A stretch of DNA of 57,581 bases from an uncultured Azospirillum sp. (GTDB lineage Bacteria; Pseudomonadota; Alphaproteobacteria; Azospirillales; Azospirillaceae), in contig NZ_CAMLJP010000024.1 in the NCBI RefSeq assembly GCF_946480385.1, forward strand, positions 1 through 57,581, written 5' to 3'. The notes beneath the pieces are model-generated. The model saw nothing but the letters and a program-made list of their open reading frames with translations. It was not told where the DNA came from and ran no database searches. This document shows positions 8,228 to 16,587 of the stretch, piece by piece; within the stretch, counting starts at the first letter, position 1; each line of letters starts with the position of its first letter. The position numbers were made by a program, and so were the translations under genes.

Positions 8228-9157
8228 TTACCCCACCGCCGCCATCGGCGACGCGGAATCGGCCGTCCGCGTGGTGCCGTAGCGGCGGATCATGGCGGCG
8301 CAGAACTCCGCGAACTCCTCGGCCACCTGGGGCGGGCTGGTGTGGTGGGGTTCGACGCCGCGGTGTTCGGGGGTGAAGCAGAAGGTGACGGTGACGTCGA
8401 AATCGGCCAGCGCCTCCATCTGGCGGTCGAACCAGTCCAGCGCGTTCGGCCGGAAGCTGTCGGCCCAGGACAGGCCGGTGCGCAGGTGGCGGACACCCAG
8501 CCGTTTCAGCCAAGCCACCGCCTCGTCAAGCCGGTGGTCCTCGTAATGGAACCACTGGCAGATGCCCATCTGGCCGGCATAGGGGGCGAAGGCCTCCACC
8601 GCCGGTTTCGGCGTGCCGTCGGCGCGCAGCAGGCCCATGTGGAAGTGACGGTAGTAGGACGACCCCTCCGCCTCCTTGTGGCGGGTGGTGGCCTCCCAAT
8701 GGCTGGGCAGGTCGTACAGGCTGTACCAGTGGATGCGCGGCACCTTGCCGATCAACAGCTCGGCGGTGCGCTTGACCCCCCAGGCCTGCACCTCCTCGGC
8801 GCCGAAGGAGGAGACGCCGGCCTCGGTCACCCAGATCGGCTTGTTGGTGACGGCGCGGATCTCGTCGATCTTGTTCGGCCACTCCTGGATCTGCCAGAGA
8901 TTCCAGTCGAGCGGGAAGCCATGGACCGCCACCACGTCGATTTCGTCCAGCACGCCGCGTTCCTCCAGCCGGCGGACGAAGGACGGGTCGATGGGCGACA
9001 TGCCGCCCAGCACGCGGGTGATGGTGGAATTCTCCGCCAGGATCGCCTGCCCAGCCAGGACGGTCATGCGGGCGAACAGGTCCCATTCGGGGTCGAGGTT
9101 GGGGTCCCAGTGCGACTTGTTGTTGGGCTCGTTCCAGATCTTGGCGGCTTCGATCAT
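8228..9157 (-). CDS. Putative clan GH-A-type glycosidase, apparently circularly permuted
   Basis: 309 residues, predicted (beta/alpha)8 glycoside hydrolase. The acid/base motif IWNEPNN comes at residues 7-13 (Glu10) and the nucleophile-like motif WVTEAG at 109-114 (Glu112). In ordinary clan-A enzymes about 100-150 residues of barrel (strands 1-3) precede the NEP motif. Here those segments seem to be at the C-terminus: LKRLGVRHLRTGLSW (217-231), DVTVTFCFTPEHRG (254-267) and FCAAMIRRYG (285-294). The start is fixed by ATG 9157, which overlaps the methyltransferase stop as ATGA, with GAGGG just upstream. The open frame continues farther upstream but is Arg-rich shadow of the methyltransferase. 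No signal peptide, so probably cytoplasmic. Substrate unknown. Confidence 0.75.
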   Translation of the reverse strand: MIEAAKIWNEPNNKSHWDPNLDPEWDLFARMTVLAGQAILAENSTITRVLGGMSPIDPSFVRRLEERGVLDEIDVVAVHGFPLDWNLWQIQEWPNKIDEIRAVTNKPIWVTEAGVSSFGAEEVQAWGVKRTAELLIGKVPRIHWYSLYDLPSHWEATTRHKEAEGSSYYRHFHMGLLRADGTPKPAVEAFAPYAGQMGICQWFHYEDHRLDEAVAWLKRLGVRHLRTGLSWADSFRPNALDWFDRQMEALADFDVTVTFCFTPEHRGVEPHHTSPPQVAEEFAEFCAAMIRRYGTTRTADSASPMAAVG

Positions 9158-9939
9158 CCCTCGGTCCCTTTCTTCACGGCGTCTTCTTGTGGCTGGGCCG
9201 GATAGACCGCACCGGCTTCGGTCGGGCGGTCGACCCGGCGGCAGACATAGACCTCGCGTTCCGGATGCTCGGTGATGGCGAAGCCGGCGCTGCGCAGCAT
9301 GGCCTCGGCGCAGGCGGCGTTGGGCGCCCACCAGTTGGTCCAGTCGCGGGCGTAGTCGTGTTCGATGAAATGCAGCTTCGGATAGCCGGGATCGTCGAAG
9401 TGATCCTGTTCGAAGAAGTCGTAGTCGGTGCGCACCGGCGCCACCTCGGCCGAGCCGCGCTGCATCGACTGGAAGATCATCAGGTCCCTGGCGACATGGT
9501 CGTGGATCAGGTCCAGCGCCAGCAGCGGGTGGCGCAGGTGATAGAGCACGCCCATGAACAGCACGACGTCGAAGCTCTCGCCGAGCCTGGCGACGTCGTA
9601 GACCGACATCTTGTGGAATTCGATATCCTGGCCGGTCACCTCGGCGGCGAATTTCGCCTGGGCCAGATAGCGGTCGTCGAAGTCGATGGCGACCACCCGG
9701 TCGGCGCCGCGGCGCTTCATCTCGATGGAGTAGAAACCGCCGTTGCAGCCGATGTCGAGCACGGTGCGGCCTGTCAGGTCCTTCGGCACCGCATGCTCGA
9801 AGCGTTTCCACTTCACGTTCGGGTAGTCGTTGAGAAAATGATTGGGCGCCGTGCGCACGCCGTTGAGGTCGATGTTGTGGAACCAGTCGCCGAGTTCTGT
9901 CACCCGTTCGCGGATCTGGTCGGCCGTCAGGCTCGTCAT
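9154..9939 (-). CDS. SAM-dependent methyltransferase of a glycan cluster (TIGR04290-like)
   Basis: 261-residue class I methyltransferase. Motif I is TVLDIGCNGGFYSIEMKRRG (residues ~58-77), followed by ADRVVAIDFDDRYLAQ and a motif II/III region FDVVLFMGVLYHLRHPLLAL, as in CmoB-like enzymes. It resembles the Rta_06860/TIGR04290 methyltransferase family, which I recall as linked to clusters with glycosyltransferases and a B12-type radical SAM protein; both are present here. Start ATG 9939 overlaps the phosphatase stop (ATGA) and the stop overlaps the glycosidase start (ATGA), so translation is coupled. The acceptor is likely a sugar or cyclitol hydroxyl; inference from context. Confidence 0.85.
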   Translation of the reverse strand: MTSLTADQIRERVTELGDWFHNIDLNGVRTAPNHFLNDYPNVKWKRFEHAVPKDLTGRTVLDIGCNGGFYSIEMKRRGADRVVAIDFDDRYLAQAKFAAEVTGQDIEFHKMSVYDVARLGESFDVVLFMGVLYHLRHPLLALDLIHDHVARDLMIFQSMQRGSAEVAPVRTDYDFFEQDHFDDPGYPKLHFIEHDYARDWTNWWAPNAACAEAMLRSAGFAITEHPEREVYVCRRVDRPTEAGAVYPAQPQEDAVKKGTEG

Positions 9940-10544
9940 GCCGCACCCTCGTTGATGCTGTGGACCTTCAGCCCCCAATCGCCGGCGATCAGGACGCTGC
10001 GGGAAGCCGGGCTGATTTCGAATCGCCCGTAAAAATCGAGCGGCAGGCCCATGGCGTGGGCCAGCGCCGCCTTGATGATGTCGCCATGGCTGACCAGGGC
10101 CAGCGTGCCGCCGGGATGGGCGCGGCGCAGCCGGTCGAGCAGGGACGCGATCCGGGTCTGCGCCTCCGTCATGGATTCGCCGGGTGACTCGCCGGGAGTG
10201 GGGCGGCCATGGCTGCGCGCCCGGTTCCACAGGTCCCAGGCGGGATCGCCGTGCAGCTCCTCGAACCGCTTGCCGCTCCAGGCGCCGAGGTCGAGTTCGT
10301 TCAGCGCCGGTTCGATGGTCGGCGACAAGCCCTGCCGCTCGGCGATGGGGGTGGCGGTCTCAATGGCGCGCTCCAGCGGGCTGGACAGCACGGCAGTCAG
10401 GCGCTGGCCCGACAGGCGGTCGGCCAGCAAGTCGGCCTCCGCCCGGCCTTGGGCACTCAGCGTCACGCCGGGCATGCGGCCGCACAGGACCGAGCCCAGC
10501 CGGTCGTGCGAGCCGTGGCGGATCAGGATGAAGATGGTTTCCAT
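9936..10544 (-). CDS. Histidine phosphatase superfamily protein
   Basis: 202 residues, branch-1 histidine phosphatase (phosphoglycerate-mutase-like). The phospho-acceptor motif is LIRHGSHDR (residues ~7-15), the second conserved region is SSPLERAIETA (~55-65), the acid residue lies in ALNELDLGAWSG, and the second His is in LALVSHGDIIKAAL. It is 8 bp downstream of ino1 and overlaps the methyltransferase by 4 bp. In this position it may dephosphorylate inositol phosphate or a phosphorylated glycoside, as GpgP-type members do for glucosyl-phosphoglycerate. The substrate is inference. Confidence 0.87.
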   Translation of the reverse strand: METIFILIRHGSHDRLGSVLCGRMPGVTLSAQGRAEADLLADRLSGQRLTAVLSSPLERAIETATPIAERQGLSPTIEPALNELDLGAWSGKRFEELHGDPAWDLWNRARSHGRPTPGESPGESMTEAQTRIASLLDRLRRAHPGGTLALVSHGDIIKAALAHAMGLPLDFYGRFEISPASRSVLIAGDWGLKVHSINEGAA

Positions 10545-10552
10545 GCCGCCGC

Positions 10553-11659
10553 TCACATCAGGCGGGTCGGCTTGGTCTCCAGCGGTTCGCCGGCGATGAA
10601 GCGCAGCGTGCGTTCCCGTGCCTCGTGGTCGGTGAACTGTTCGGGCGGCGACTTCATGAAGTAGCTGGACGGGCCGACCAGCGGGCCGGCGATTCCGCGG
10701 TCGAGCGCCAGCTTGGCACAGCGCACAGCATCGATGACGATGCCAGCGGAATTCGGGCTGTCCCAAACCTCCAGCTTCAGCTCCACATTCAGCGGCACGC
10801 CGCCGAAGGTGGTGCCTTCCAGCCGGATATGCGCCCATTTGCGGTCGGTCAGCCACGGCACATGGTCGCTGGGGCCGACATGCACGTCGTCGGGATCGAG
10901 CGGCACGTCCAGCTGGCTGGTGACCGCCTGCGTCTTGGAGATCTTTTTCGACTCCAGGCGCTCGCGCTCCAGCATGTTCTTGAAGTCGGTGTTGCCGCCG
11001 AAATTCAGCTGATAGGTGCGGTCCAGCCGGACGCCGCGCTCGCGGAACAGGTTGGCCAGCATGCGGTGGACGATGGTGGCGCCGACCTGGCTCTTGATGT
11101 CGTCGCCGATGATCGGCAGCCCGCGCTCGGCGAAGCGCCGTGCCCAGACGGGGTTGGAGGCGATGAAGACCGGGATGCAGTTGACGAAGGCGCAGCCGGC
11201 CTCCAGCGCCTGTTCGGCGTAGAACTCGGTGGCCTGCTGCGACCCGACCGGCAGGTAGGAGACCAGGATGTTGGTTCCGGTGCGACGCAGGGCTTCCGCC
11301 ACATTCACCGGCCGCTGCTCCGATTCGGTGATGTCGCCGGCGAGGTATTTGCCGATGCCGTCCAGCGTCGGGCCGCGTTCCACCTGCACGCCAAAGCGCG
11401 GAGGCTTGGCAAAACGGAAAGTATTATTGGGAGGCGCAAAAATAGCCTCTCCGACGTCGAAGCCCACTTTCGATGCTGCAACATCGAAGGCTGCAGAAAT
11501 CTCGATGTCTCCAACGTGATAACCGCCGAGATCGACAGTCATAAGCCCAGGAGGCGGCTCATTGGCTTTGGCGTCGGCATAATAGCATATCCCTTGTACA
11601 AAAGATGATGCACAATTTCCGACGCCAGCGATTGCTACCCGGAGCTTTTTCCCAGTCAC
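10553..11659 (-). CDS. ino1: myo-Inositol-1-phosphate synthase
   Basis: Converts glucose 6-phosphate to 1L-myo-inositol 1-phosphate with NAD. The N-terminal Rossmann motif [13 protein letters not shown] (residues ~8-20), the central [16 protein letters not shown], the family block [17 protein letters not shown] and KSKISKT-like [11 protein letters not shown] are all typical of the ~360-residue actinobacterial/archaeal-type enzyme. First gene of the leftward arm of a divergent carbohydrate cluster. The first ~85 codons (from 11659 to about 11400) use codons such as ATA, GTA, TCA, TCT, AAA and CCT that are rare in the rest of the gene, which is almost purely G/C-ending. This abrupt shift suggests a mosaic or recently acquired 5' part. 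Confidence 0.95.
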   Translation of the reverse strand: MTGKKLRVAIAGVGNCASSFVQGICYYADAKANEPPPGLMTVDLGGYHVGDIEISAAFDVAASKVGFDVGEAIFAPPNNTFRFAKPPRFGVQVERGPTLDGIGKYLAGDITESEQRPVNVAEALRRTGTNILVSYLPVGSQQATEFYAEQALEAGCAFVNCIPVFIASNPVWARRFAERGLPIIGDDIKSQVGATIVHRMLANLFRERGVRLDRTYQLNFGGNTDFKNMLERERLESKKISKTQAVTSQLDVPLDPDDVHVGPSDHVPWLTDRKWAHIRLEGTTFGGVPLNVELKLEVWDSPNSAGIVIDAVRCAKLALDRGIAGPLVGPSSYFMKSPPEQFTDHEARERTLRFIAGEPLETKPTRLM

Positions 11660-11982
11660 TGAGATCTCCCGTCCTTAAATGCACGTCATTTCACGGAGCG
11701 CGTATATTTGTAGACTTTAAAATGAGTCATCGGAAGATTGGTCGTTAGTAGCAAGCCTTTTGGACGAGGTGCGCAATTTTTCACGCCGGTGTTAACGTCG
11801 ACGGTACGGCCGACGTGACTCCGACAATGAGTTGCGAGCCGGTCATGAAATAAAACCGCACAGGGTGCCCTGGGCAACTTGCGGGGACGAGCGGGGGGCT
11901 CGCGGTGACGATATCCGCTGGCCCTGCCCCTTGTTTCCGCTCGTCAACGTCAAAAATCGTTTGAAATTCCTCGGAGGGACTT
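11660..11982. promoter_or_regulatory. Divergent regulatory region between the two arms of the carbohydrate cluster
   Basis: 323 bp without a gene, clearly less GC-rich than its surroundings, especially 11690-11870. It must hold the promoters of ino1 (leftward) and of the epimerase operon (rightward). Near its middle is an imperfect dyad, ACGTCG (11795-11800) and CGACGT (11811-11816). No convincing -35/-10 pair could be assigned. The rightward start at GTG 11983 is preceded by GGAGGG. Confidence 0.6.
11795..11816. promoter_or_regulatory. Candidate operator dyad
   Basis: ACGTCG (11795-11800) and CGACGT (11811-11816) form 6-bp mirror arms about 16 bp centre to centre, with partial further symmetry inside. 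Its position between divergent arms fits a shared operator. The spacing and length fit a dimeric repressor, but the site is short and the regulator is unknown. Confidence 0.3.
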
Positions 11983-13095
11983 GTGGGAGAGACCGTTCTC
12001 GTCACTGGCGGAGCCGGCTTCATCGGCCGCCACGTCGCCAAGGCCCTGCTTGCCCGCGGCGACCGTGTCCGGGTCTTGGACAGCCTGATCGAACAGGTGC
12101 ACCCGACGCAGCAGCGTCCCGATGAACTGGACCCCGACGTGGAGCTGCTGGTTGGCGACGTGCGCGACGAGGGGATGGTCGCCCAGGCGCTGGAAGGTGT
12201 CGATTCGGTGATCCACCTCGCGGCGGAGGTCGGCGTCGGCCAGAGCATGTATGCGGTCGACCGCTACACCTCGGTGAACGACTACGGCACCGCCGTGCTG
12301 TTCCAGCGCCTGATCGACAAGCCGGTGCGCCGGGTGGTGGTCGCGTCGTCCATGAGCATCTATGGCGAGGGGCTGTACCGCACCGCCGACGGCACGCTGA
12401 TGGAGGACGTCGTCCGCGGCGCCCGCAACCCGGATGGCACCTGGGACCCGCTGGACCAGCAGGGCCGGCCGCTGGTGCCGGTGCGCACCCCGGAAAGCAA
12501 GCGCCCGGCGTTGAAGTCGGTCTATGCCATCGGCAAGTACGTCCAGGAACGGCTGACGCTGACGCTGACCGCGCAGTACGGGATGGAGGGCTCGGCCCTG
12601 CGCCTGTGGAACGCCTATGGGCCGGGGCAGGCGCTGTCCAACCCCTACACCGGCGTGCTGGCGATCTTCGCCTCGCGCATCGCCAACGGCCAGCGCCCGA
12701 TGATCTTCGAGGACGGGCAGCAGCGCCGCGACTTCGTCCATGTCCGCGACGTCGCCCGCGCCTTCCTGCTGGCGCTGGACAACCCGGCCGCCAGCGGCGA
12801 GGTGTTCAACATCGGCTCCGGCGAGGAGCGCACGGTGGAGGAGGTGGCGCTGATGCAGGCCGCCTCGATGGGGCGGTCGGACCTTTCGCCGGAGATCACC
12901 GGAAAGGCGCGGGCAGGCGACATCCGCCACAACATCCCCGACCTGACCAAGGCCCGCACCGTGCTGGGCTATGACCGGCAGGAAAGCTTCTCCGAAGGGC
13001 TGGCCGAACTGGCGGAATGGGTCGCCCGGCAGGAGGCGCAGGACCGCGTCGCCGACGCCCGCCGCGAACTGGAAGAGCGGGGTCTGGTGGCATGA
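11983..13095 (+). CDS. NAD-dependent epimerase/dehydratase (extended SDR), dTDP-rhamnose 4-epimerase-like
   Basis: 370 residues. The dinucleotide motif is VTGGAGFIGRHVA (residues 7-19) and the catalytic pair is Tyr181/Lys185 in YAIGK, with the Ser in VASSMSIYGEG. The insertion rich in Pro/Arg just before YAIGK (PVRTPESKRPALKS) resembles dTDP-L-rhamnose 4-epimerases, which make dTDP-6-deoxy-L-talose; this subclass assignment is tentative. First gene of the rightward arm. It starts at GTG 11983 behind GGAGGG, and its stop overlaps the next ATG (ATGA). Confidence 0.87.
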   Translation: MGETVLVTGGAGFIGRHVAKALLARGDRVRVLDSLIEQVHPTQQRPDELDPDVELLVGDVRDEGMVAQALEGVDSVIHLAAEVGVGQSMYAVDRYTSVNDYGTAVLFQRLIDKPVRRVVVASSMSIYGEGLYRTADGTLMEDVVRGARNPDGTWDPLDQQGRPLVPVRTPESKRPALKSVYAIGKYVQERLTLTLTAQYGMEGSALRLWNAYGPGQALSNPYTGVLAIFASRIANGQRPMIFEDGQQRRDFVHVRDVARAFLLALDNPAASGEVFNIGSGEERTVEEVALMQAASMGRSDLSPEITGKARAGDIRHNIPDLTKARTVLGYDRQESFSEGLAELAEWVARQEAQDRVADARRELEERGLVA

Positions 13096-14159
13096 GCGGC
13101 AGCAAGAACCCGGTTCTCATCACCGGCGGCGCCGGATTCATCGGATCGAACCTTGCCGATCGGCTGGCGTCGGACGGGCATGACGTGCTGATCTACGACG
13201 CGCTGCGCCGTCCGGGGGTGGAGCGGAACCTGCGCTGGCTGCAATCGCGTCACCCGTCGCGCATCAGCGCCGTCATCGCCGACCTGCGCGCCGAACAGGC
13301 GCTGGTCGAGGCGGCGAAGGACGCCAAGGCGGTGTTCCATCTGGCCGCCCAGGTCGCGGTGACCACCAGCATGGTCGACCCGGTCGATGATTTCGAGGTG
13401 AACATCCGCGGCACGCTTTCCCTGCTGGAGGCGGTGCGCCGATCCGGCCGGCGGACGCCGGTGATCTTCGCCAGCACCAACAAGGTCTATGGCGACCTTG
13501 CCGACGTGCCCCTGGAACTGGTGGACGATGCCTACGCGCCGGTCGATCCGGCGATCCGCGCGCATGGCGTGTCGGAGGCGCGTCCGCTCGACTTCCACAC
13601 CCCCTATGGCTGCTCCAAGGGCGCGGCGGACCAGTATGTGCTGGATTACGCCCGCAGCTTCGACCTGCCGACCGCCGTGCTGCGGATGAGCTGCATCTAT
13701 GGTCCGCGCCAGATGGGGACGGAGGATCAGGGCTGGGTCGCCCATTTCCTGATCCGCGCGCTGAACGGCGAGCCGATCACCATCTACGGCGACGGCCGGC
13801 AGGTGCGCGACGTGCTGTTCGCCGCCGACACGGTGCAGGCCTATGTCTCCGCCTGGGAGCGGATCGAGCAGGTGAAGGGCCGCGCCTTCAACCTGGGCGG
13901 CGGGGCGGCGAACGCCATCAGCCTGCGCCAGCTGATCGCCCACATCGAATATCTGATGGGTCGCAAGGTGGAGGTCAGCTACGGCGACTGGCGCGCCGGC
14001 GACCAGCGCTATTACGTGTCGGACACCCGCGCGGCGCGCCACGCGCTGGGGCTGGCCGAGCCGACCGAGTGGAAGCGGGGCGTGGCCCTGCTGGCCGAAT
14101 GGCTGCGGGTGGAGAAGAGCGGCGTGACCAATGCCGCCCCGTCGGTGGAGGCGGCCTGA
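13092..14159 (+). CDS. NAD-dependent epimerase/dehydratase, CDP-paratose 2-epimerase-like
   Basis: 355-residue extended SDR. LITGGAGFIGSNLADRL (residues 9-25) binds NAD, the Ser/Thr region is FASTNKVYGD (126-135), and the catalytic pair is Tyr172/Lys176 in YGCSK. The STNKVYGD form and the LRMSCIYGPRQMGTEDQGW block resemble CDP-tyvelose/paratose 2-epimerases. With the preceding epimerase it would supply one or more unusual activated sugars to the downstream glycosyltransferases. Start ATG 13092 overlaps the upstream stop by 4 bases. The stop overlaps the radical SAM ATG by one base. The exact sugar cannot be stated. Confidence 0.87.
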   Translation: MSGSKNPVLITGGAGFIGSNLADRLASDGHDVLIYDALRRPGVERNLRWLQSRHPSRISAVIADLRAEQALVEAAKDAKAVFHLAAQVAVTTSMVDPVDDFEVNIRGTLSLLEAVRRSGRRTPVIFASTNKVYGDLADVPLELVDDAYAPVDPAIRAHGVSEARPLDFHTPYGCSKGAADQYVLDYARSFDLPTAVLRMSCIYGPRQMGTEDQGWVAHFLIRALNGEPITIYGDGRQVRDVLFAADTVQAYVSAWERIEQVKGRAFNLGGGAANAISLRQLIAHIEYLMGRKVEVSYGDWRAGDQRYYVSDTRAARHALGLAEPTEWKRGVALLAEWLRVEKSGVTNAAPSVEAA

Positions 14160-15451
14160 TGAGGGTTGCGCTGGTCAACCCGGCCTGGAGCTTCGACCAC
14201 AGCATCTATTTCGGATGCCGCGAAGCGCATCTGCCGCTGGAACTGGGCTATTCCAAGGCGCTGCTGGAACAGGCCGGGCACGAGGTGCTGCTGCTGGACG
14301 GCGCGCTGGACGGGCTGTCGAACGCGGAGATTGCGGAGCGGGTCGCCGCCTTCGATGCCGGGATGACCGTGCTGACCACGGCGCCGACCTACCTGTTCTG
14401 GCGCTGCGCCCAGCCGGAGCTGCGGGTGCCGCGCGAGTTCCTCGCGGCGCTCGGCGGTCGCGGCGGGCGCACCGTGGCGGTCGGGCCGCACGGCTCTACG
14501 ACACCGGCGCCGACGCTCAGCAAGCTAGGCGTCGATCTGGTGGTGCGCGGCGAGTGCGAGGAGATCGTCGCCAAGCTGGCCGAAGGCGGGGCTCTGGATG
14601 ACATTCCGGCGCTGGCCTTCCGCCGCGACGGCGATCTGGTGGTGACCGGCGGGCCGCATGCGGCGCGCTTCACCGATTTGCCGGCGCTGTCCTGGCCGGT
14701 GGCGTGGCTGCAGCGCCATCCCCACCACCACCACCGCTATGGCACCGAGCCGGCCGGGCCGGGGGCGGAGGTGGAGGCGTCGCGCGGCTGCCCCTACAAC
14801 TGCAGCTTCTGCGCCAAGATCGACTTTCGCGACCAGTACCGGCGGCGCGACACCGCCCTCATCCTGGAGGAGATCGACGGGCTCATCGCCGCCGGTGTGC
14901 GATACGTCTACTTCATCGATGAGATCTTCCTGCCCCGGCGCGATTTGCTGGAAGCGCTGGTGGACCGGCCGATCGAGTTCGGCGTGCAGACGCGTATCGA
15001 TCTGTGGAAGCCGGAGATGCTCGACCTGCTGGGGGCGGCCGGCTGCGTGTCGATCGAGGCCGGGGTGGAAAGCCTGACCGAGGAAGGGCGCGCCTCGCTC
15101 GACAAGAAGTGCCGGATGAGCACCGACGATCTGGCCGACCGGCTGATCCATGCCCGGCGCAGCGTGCCCTTCGTCCAGGCCAACCTGATCGCCGTGGCCG
15201 GCGACGATGCCGACATGGTCAAGGCTTGGCGGGAGAAGCTGCTGGCCGCCGGTGTGTGGGCCAACGACCCGGTGCCGCTCTACCCCTATCCGGCATCCCC
15301 CGACTACCGCCGCCTGTGGGGCGAGCCGGACGACCGGGCGTGGGAGCGGGCGCACGAGCATTACCTTGGCCAGTTCGAACGCCTGAGCGACATCCAGGAG
15401 GACGAGCCCTTGCCGCTGACGGAACTGGAGGCGGCATGCTCCTGCCGCTGA
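14159..15451 (+). CDS. B12-binding-domain radical SAM protein (TIGR04295-like)
   Basis: 430 residues. The N-terminal ~140 residues have the flavodoxin-like layout of B12-binding domains (MRVALVNPAW, then LELGYSKALLEQAGHEVLLLDG), but the cobalamin-ligating DxHxxG motif is not visible. The radical SAM cluster motif is Cys201/Cys205/Cys208 in CPYNCSFC, with EASRG before it and a typical YFIDEIFLPRRDLLEAL segment after it. A short His run (residues 189-192) precedes the cluster motif. Such proteins methylate or rearrange unactivated carbons. In a glycosyltransferase operon the substrate is probably a sugar or glycan. The stop lies 16 bp inside the next gene. Confidence 0.85.
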   Translation: MRVALVNPAWSFDHSIYFGCREAHLPLELGYSKALLEQAGHEVLLLDGALDGLSNAEIAERVAAFDAGMTVLTTAPTYLFWRCAQPELRVPREFLAALGGRGGRTVAVGPHGSTTPAPTLSKLGVDLVVRGECEEIVAKLAEGGALDDIPALAFRRDGDLVVTGGPHAARFTDLPALSWPVAWLQRHPHHHHRYGTEPAGPGAEVEASRGCPYNCSFCAKIDFRDQYRRRDTALILEEIDGLIAAGVRYVYFIDEIFLPRRDLLEALVDRPIEFGVQTRIDLWKPEMLDLLGAAGCVSIEAGVESLTEEGRASLDKKCRMSTDDLADRLIHARRSVPFVQANLIAVAGDDADMVKAWREKLLAAGVWANDPVPLYPYPASPDYRRLWGEPDDRAWERAHEHYLGQFERLSDIQEDEPLPLTELEAACSCR

Positions 15452-16587
15452 CGAGTGCCCAAAAGAAGCCGCCGCCTGCAGAACCACCTTATGTGCTGAT
15501 GACGGCCGACAGCGTCGGCGGGGTGTGGACCTATGCGCTGGATCTGGCGCGCGATCTGGCGGGGCAGGGAACGCGGGTGACGCTGGCGGTGCTGGGGCCG
15601 TCGCCCCATCCCGATCAGGTCGCCGCCGCCGCCGCGGTGGACGGGCTGGAGCTGATCGACACCGGTCTGCCGCTCGACTGGACCGCTCCCGACGAGGCGG
15701 CGGTGCGTCGCACGGCGGAGGCGCTGGGCGATCTGGCGGCAAGGCTCGGTCCCGATGTCGTGCATCTGAACAGTCCGGCGCTGGCCGCCGACGCCGGGTT
15801 CACCATGCCCGTCGTCGGCGTTTGCCATTCCTGCATGGCAAGTTGGTGGGCGGCGGTGTGCGGCGGCGAGATGCCGGAGGATTTCCGCTGGAGGACCGAG
15901 CTGCTGCGCCGCGGCTATCAGGCCTGCGATGTGCTGGTGGCGCCCAGCGCCGCCTTTGCCGAAGCGACTGCGGCGCTCTATGGCGTGGCACCGCCGGTGG
16001 TGGTGCGCAACGGGCGCTATGCCCGCAAGGCGGGGCCACGGCGGGCGGCGATGGGACGGGAACGCTTCGTCTTCACCGCCGGACGGCTGTGGGATTCGGG
16101 CAAGAACGTCGAGTTGCTGGACGCGGCGGCGAAGCTGCTGGACGTGCCGGTCTTTGCCGCCGGGCCGCTGGAAAGCCCGACCGGGCATCGCGTAGGTCTG
16201 ACTCATGCGCGGGCGCTGGGGCGGCTGGACGGCGCGTCGGTTGCGGGGTGGATGGCGCGGGCGCCGGTCTTCGCCTCGCTTCCGTTGTACGAGCCGTTCG
16301 GGCTGACGGTGCTGGAAGCGGCGCAGGCCGGCTGTGCGCTGGTGCTGTCGGACATTGCCAGCTTCCGCGAGTTATGGGACGGCGCCGCCATCTTCGCCGA
16401 TCCGGGTGATGCCAAGGCTCTGGCCGCGACCCTGCGCCGGCTGCTGGACGACCCGCTGGAGGCCCGGCGACTCGGCACCGCCGCCCGCCGACGGGCCGCC
16501 CGCTATGACATGGACCGGCTCACCGCCGGGATGCTCGACGTCTATCGGTCGGTGACGCATCCCGTGCGTTCGGAGGTGATCGCGTGA
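15436..16587 (+). CDS. Glycosyltransferase family 4-type
   Basis: 383 residues, GT-B fold. The N-terminal acceptor domain opens with a Gly-rich loop (TADSVGGVWTYALDLARDL, residues ~23-41). The C-terminal donor domain starts near FVFTAGRLWDSGKN (211-224) and carries the retaining-enzyme signature Glu286-x7-Glu294 in LYEPFGLTVLEAAQAG. Starts at ATG 15436, 16 bases inside the radical SAM gene, and ends in a GTGA overlap with the next gene. No signal or membrane segment. It is the only classical GT4 in the operon and may carry out the first transfer, perhaps to inositol or its phosphate, as MshA-type GT4 enzymes do; that is inference. Confidence 0.87.
   Translation: MLLPLTSAQKKPPPAEPPYVLMTADSVGGVWTYALDLARDLAGQGTRVTLAVLGPSPHPDQVAAAAAVDGLELIDTGLPLDWTAPDEAAVRRTAEALGDLAARLGPDVVHLNSPALAADAGFTMPVVGVCHSCMASWWAAVCGGEMPEDFRWRTELLRRGYQACDVLVAPSAAFAEATAALYGVAPPVVVRNGRYARKAGPRRAAMGRERFVFTAGRLWDSGKNVELLDAAAKLLDVPVFAAGPLESPTGHRVGLTHARALGRLDGASVAGWMARAPVFASLPLYEPFGLTVLEAAQAGCALVLSDIASFRELWDGAAIFADPGDAKALAATLRRLLDDPLEARRLGTAARRRAARYDMDRLTAGMLDVYRSVTHPVRSEVIA

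Noticed and set aside
9158..9946. N-terminal extension of the glycosidase frame through the methyltransferase gene.
   Set aside because: The extension is Arg-rich and lies in the third frame of a well-conserved methyltransferase. The ATGA overlap and ribosome binding site support the internal ATG at 9157.
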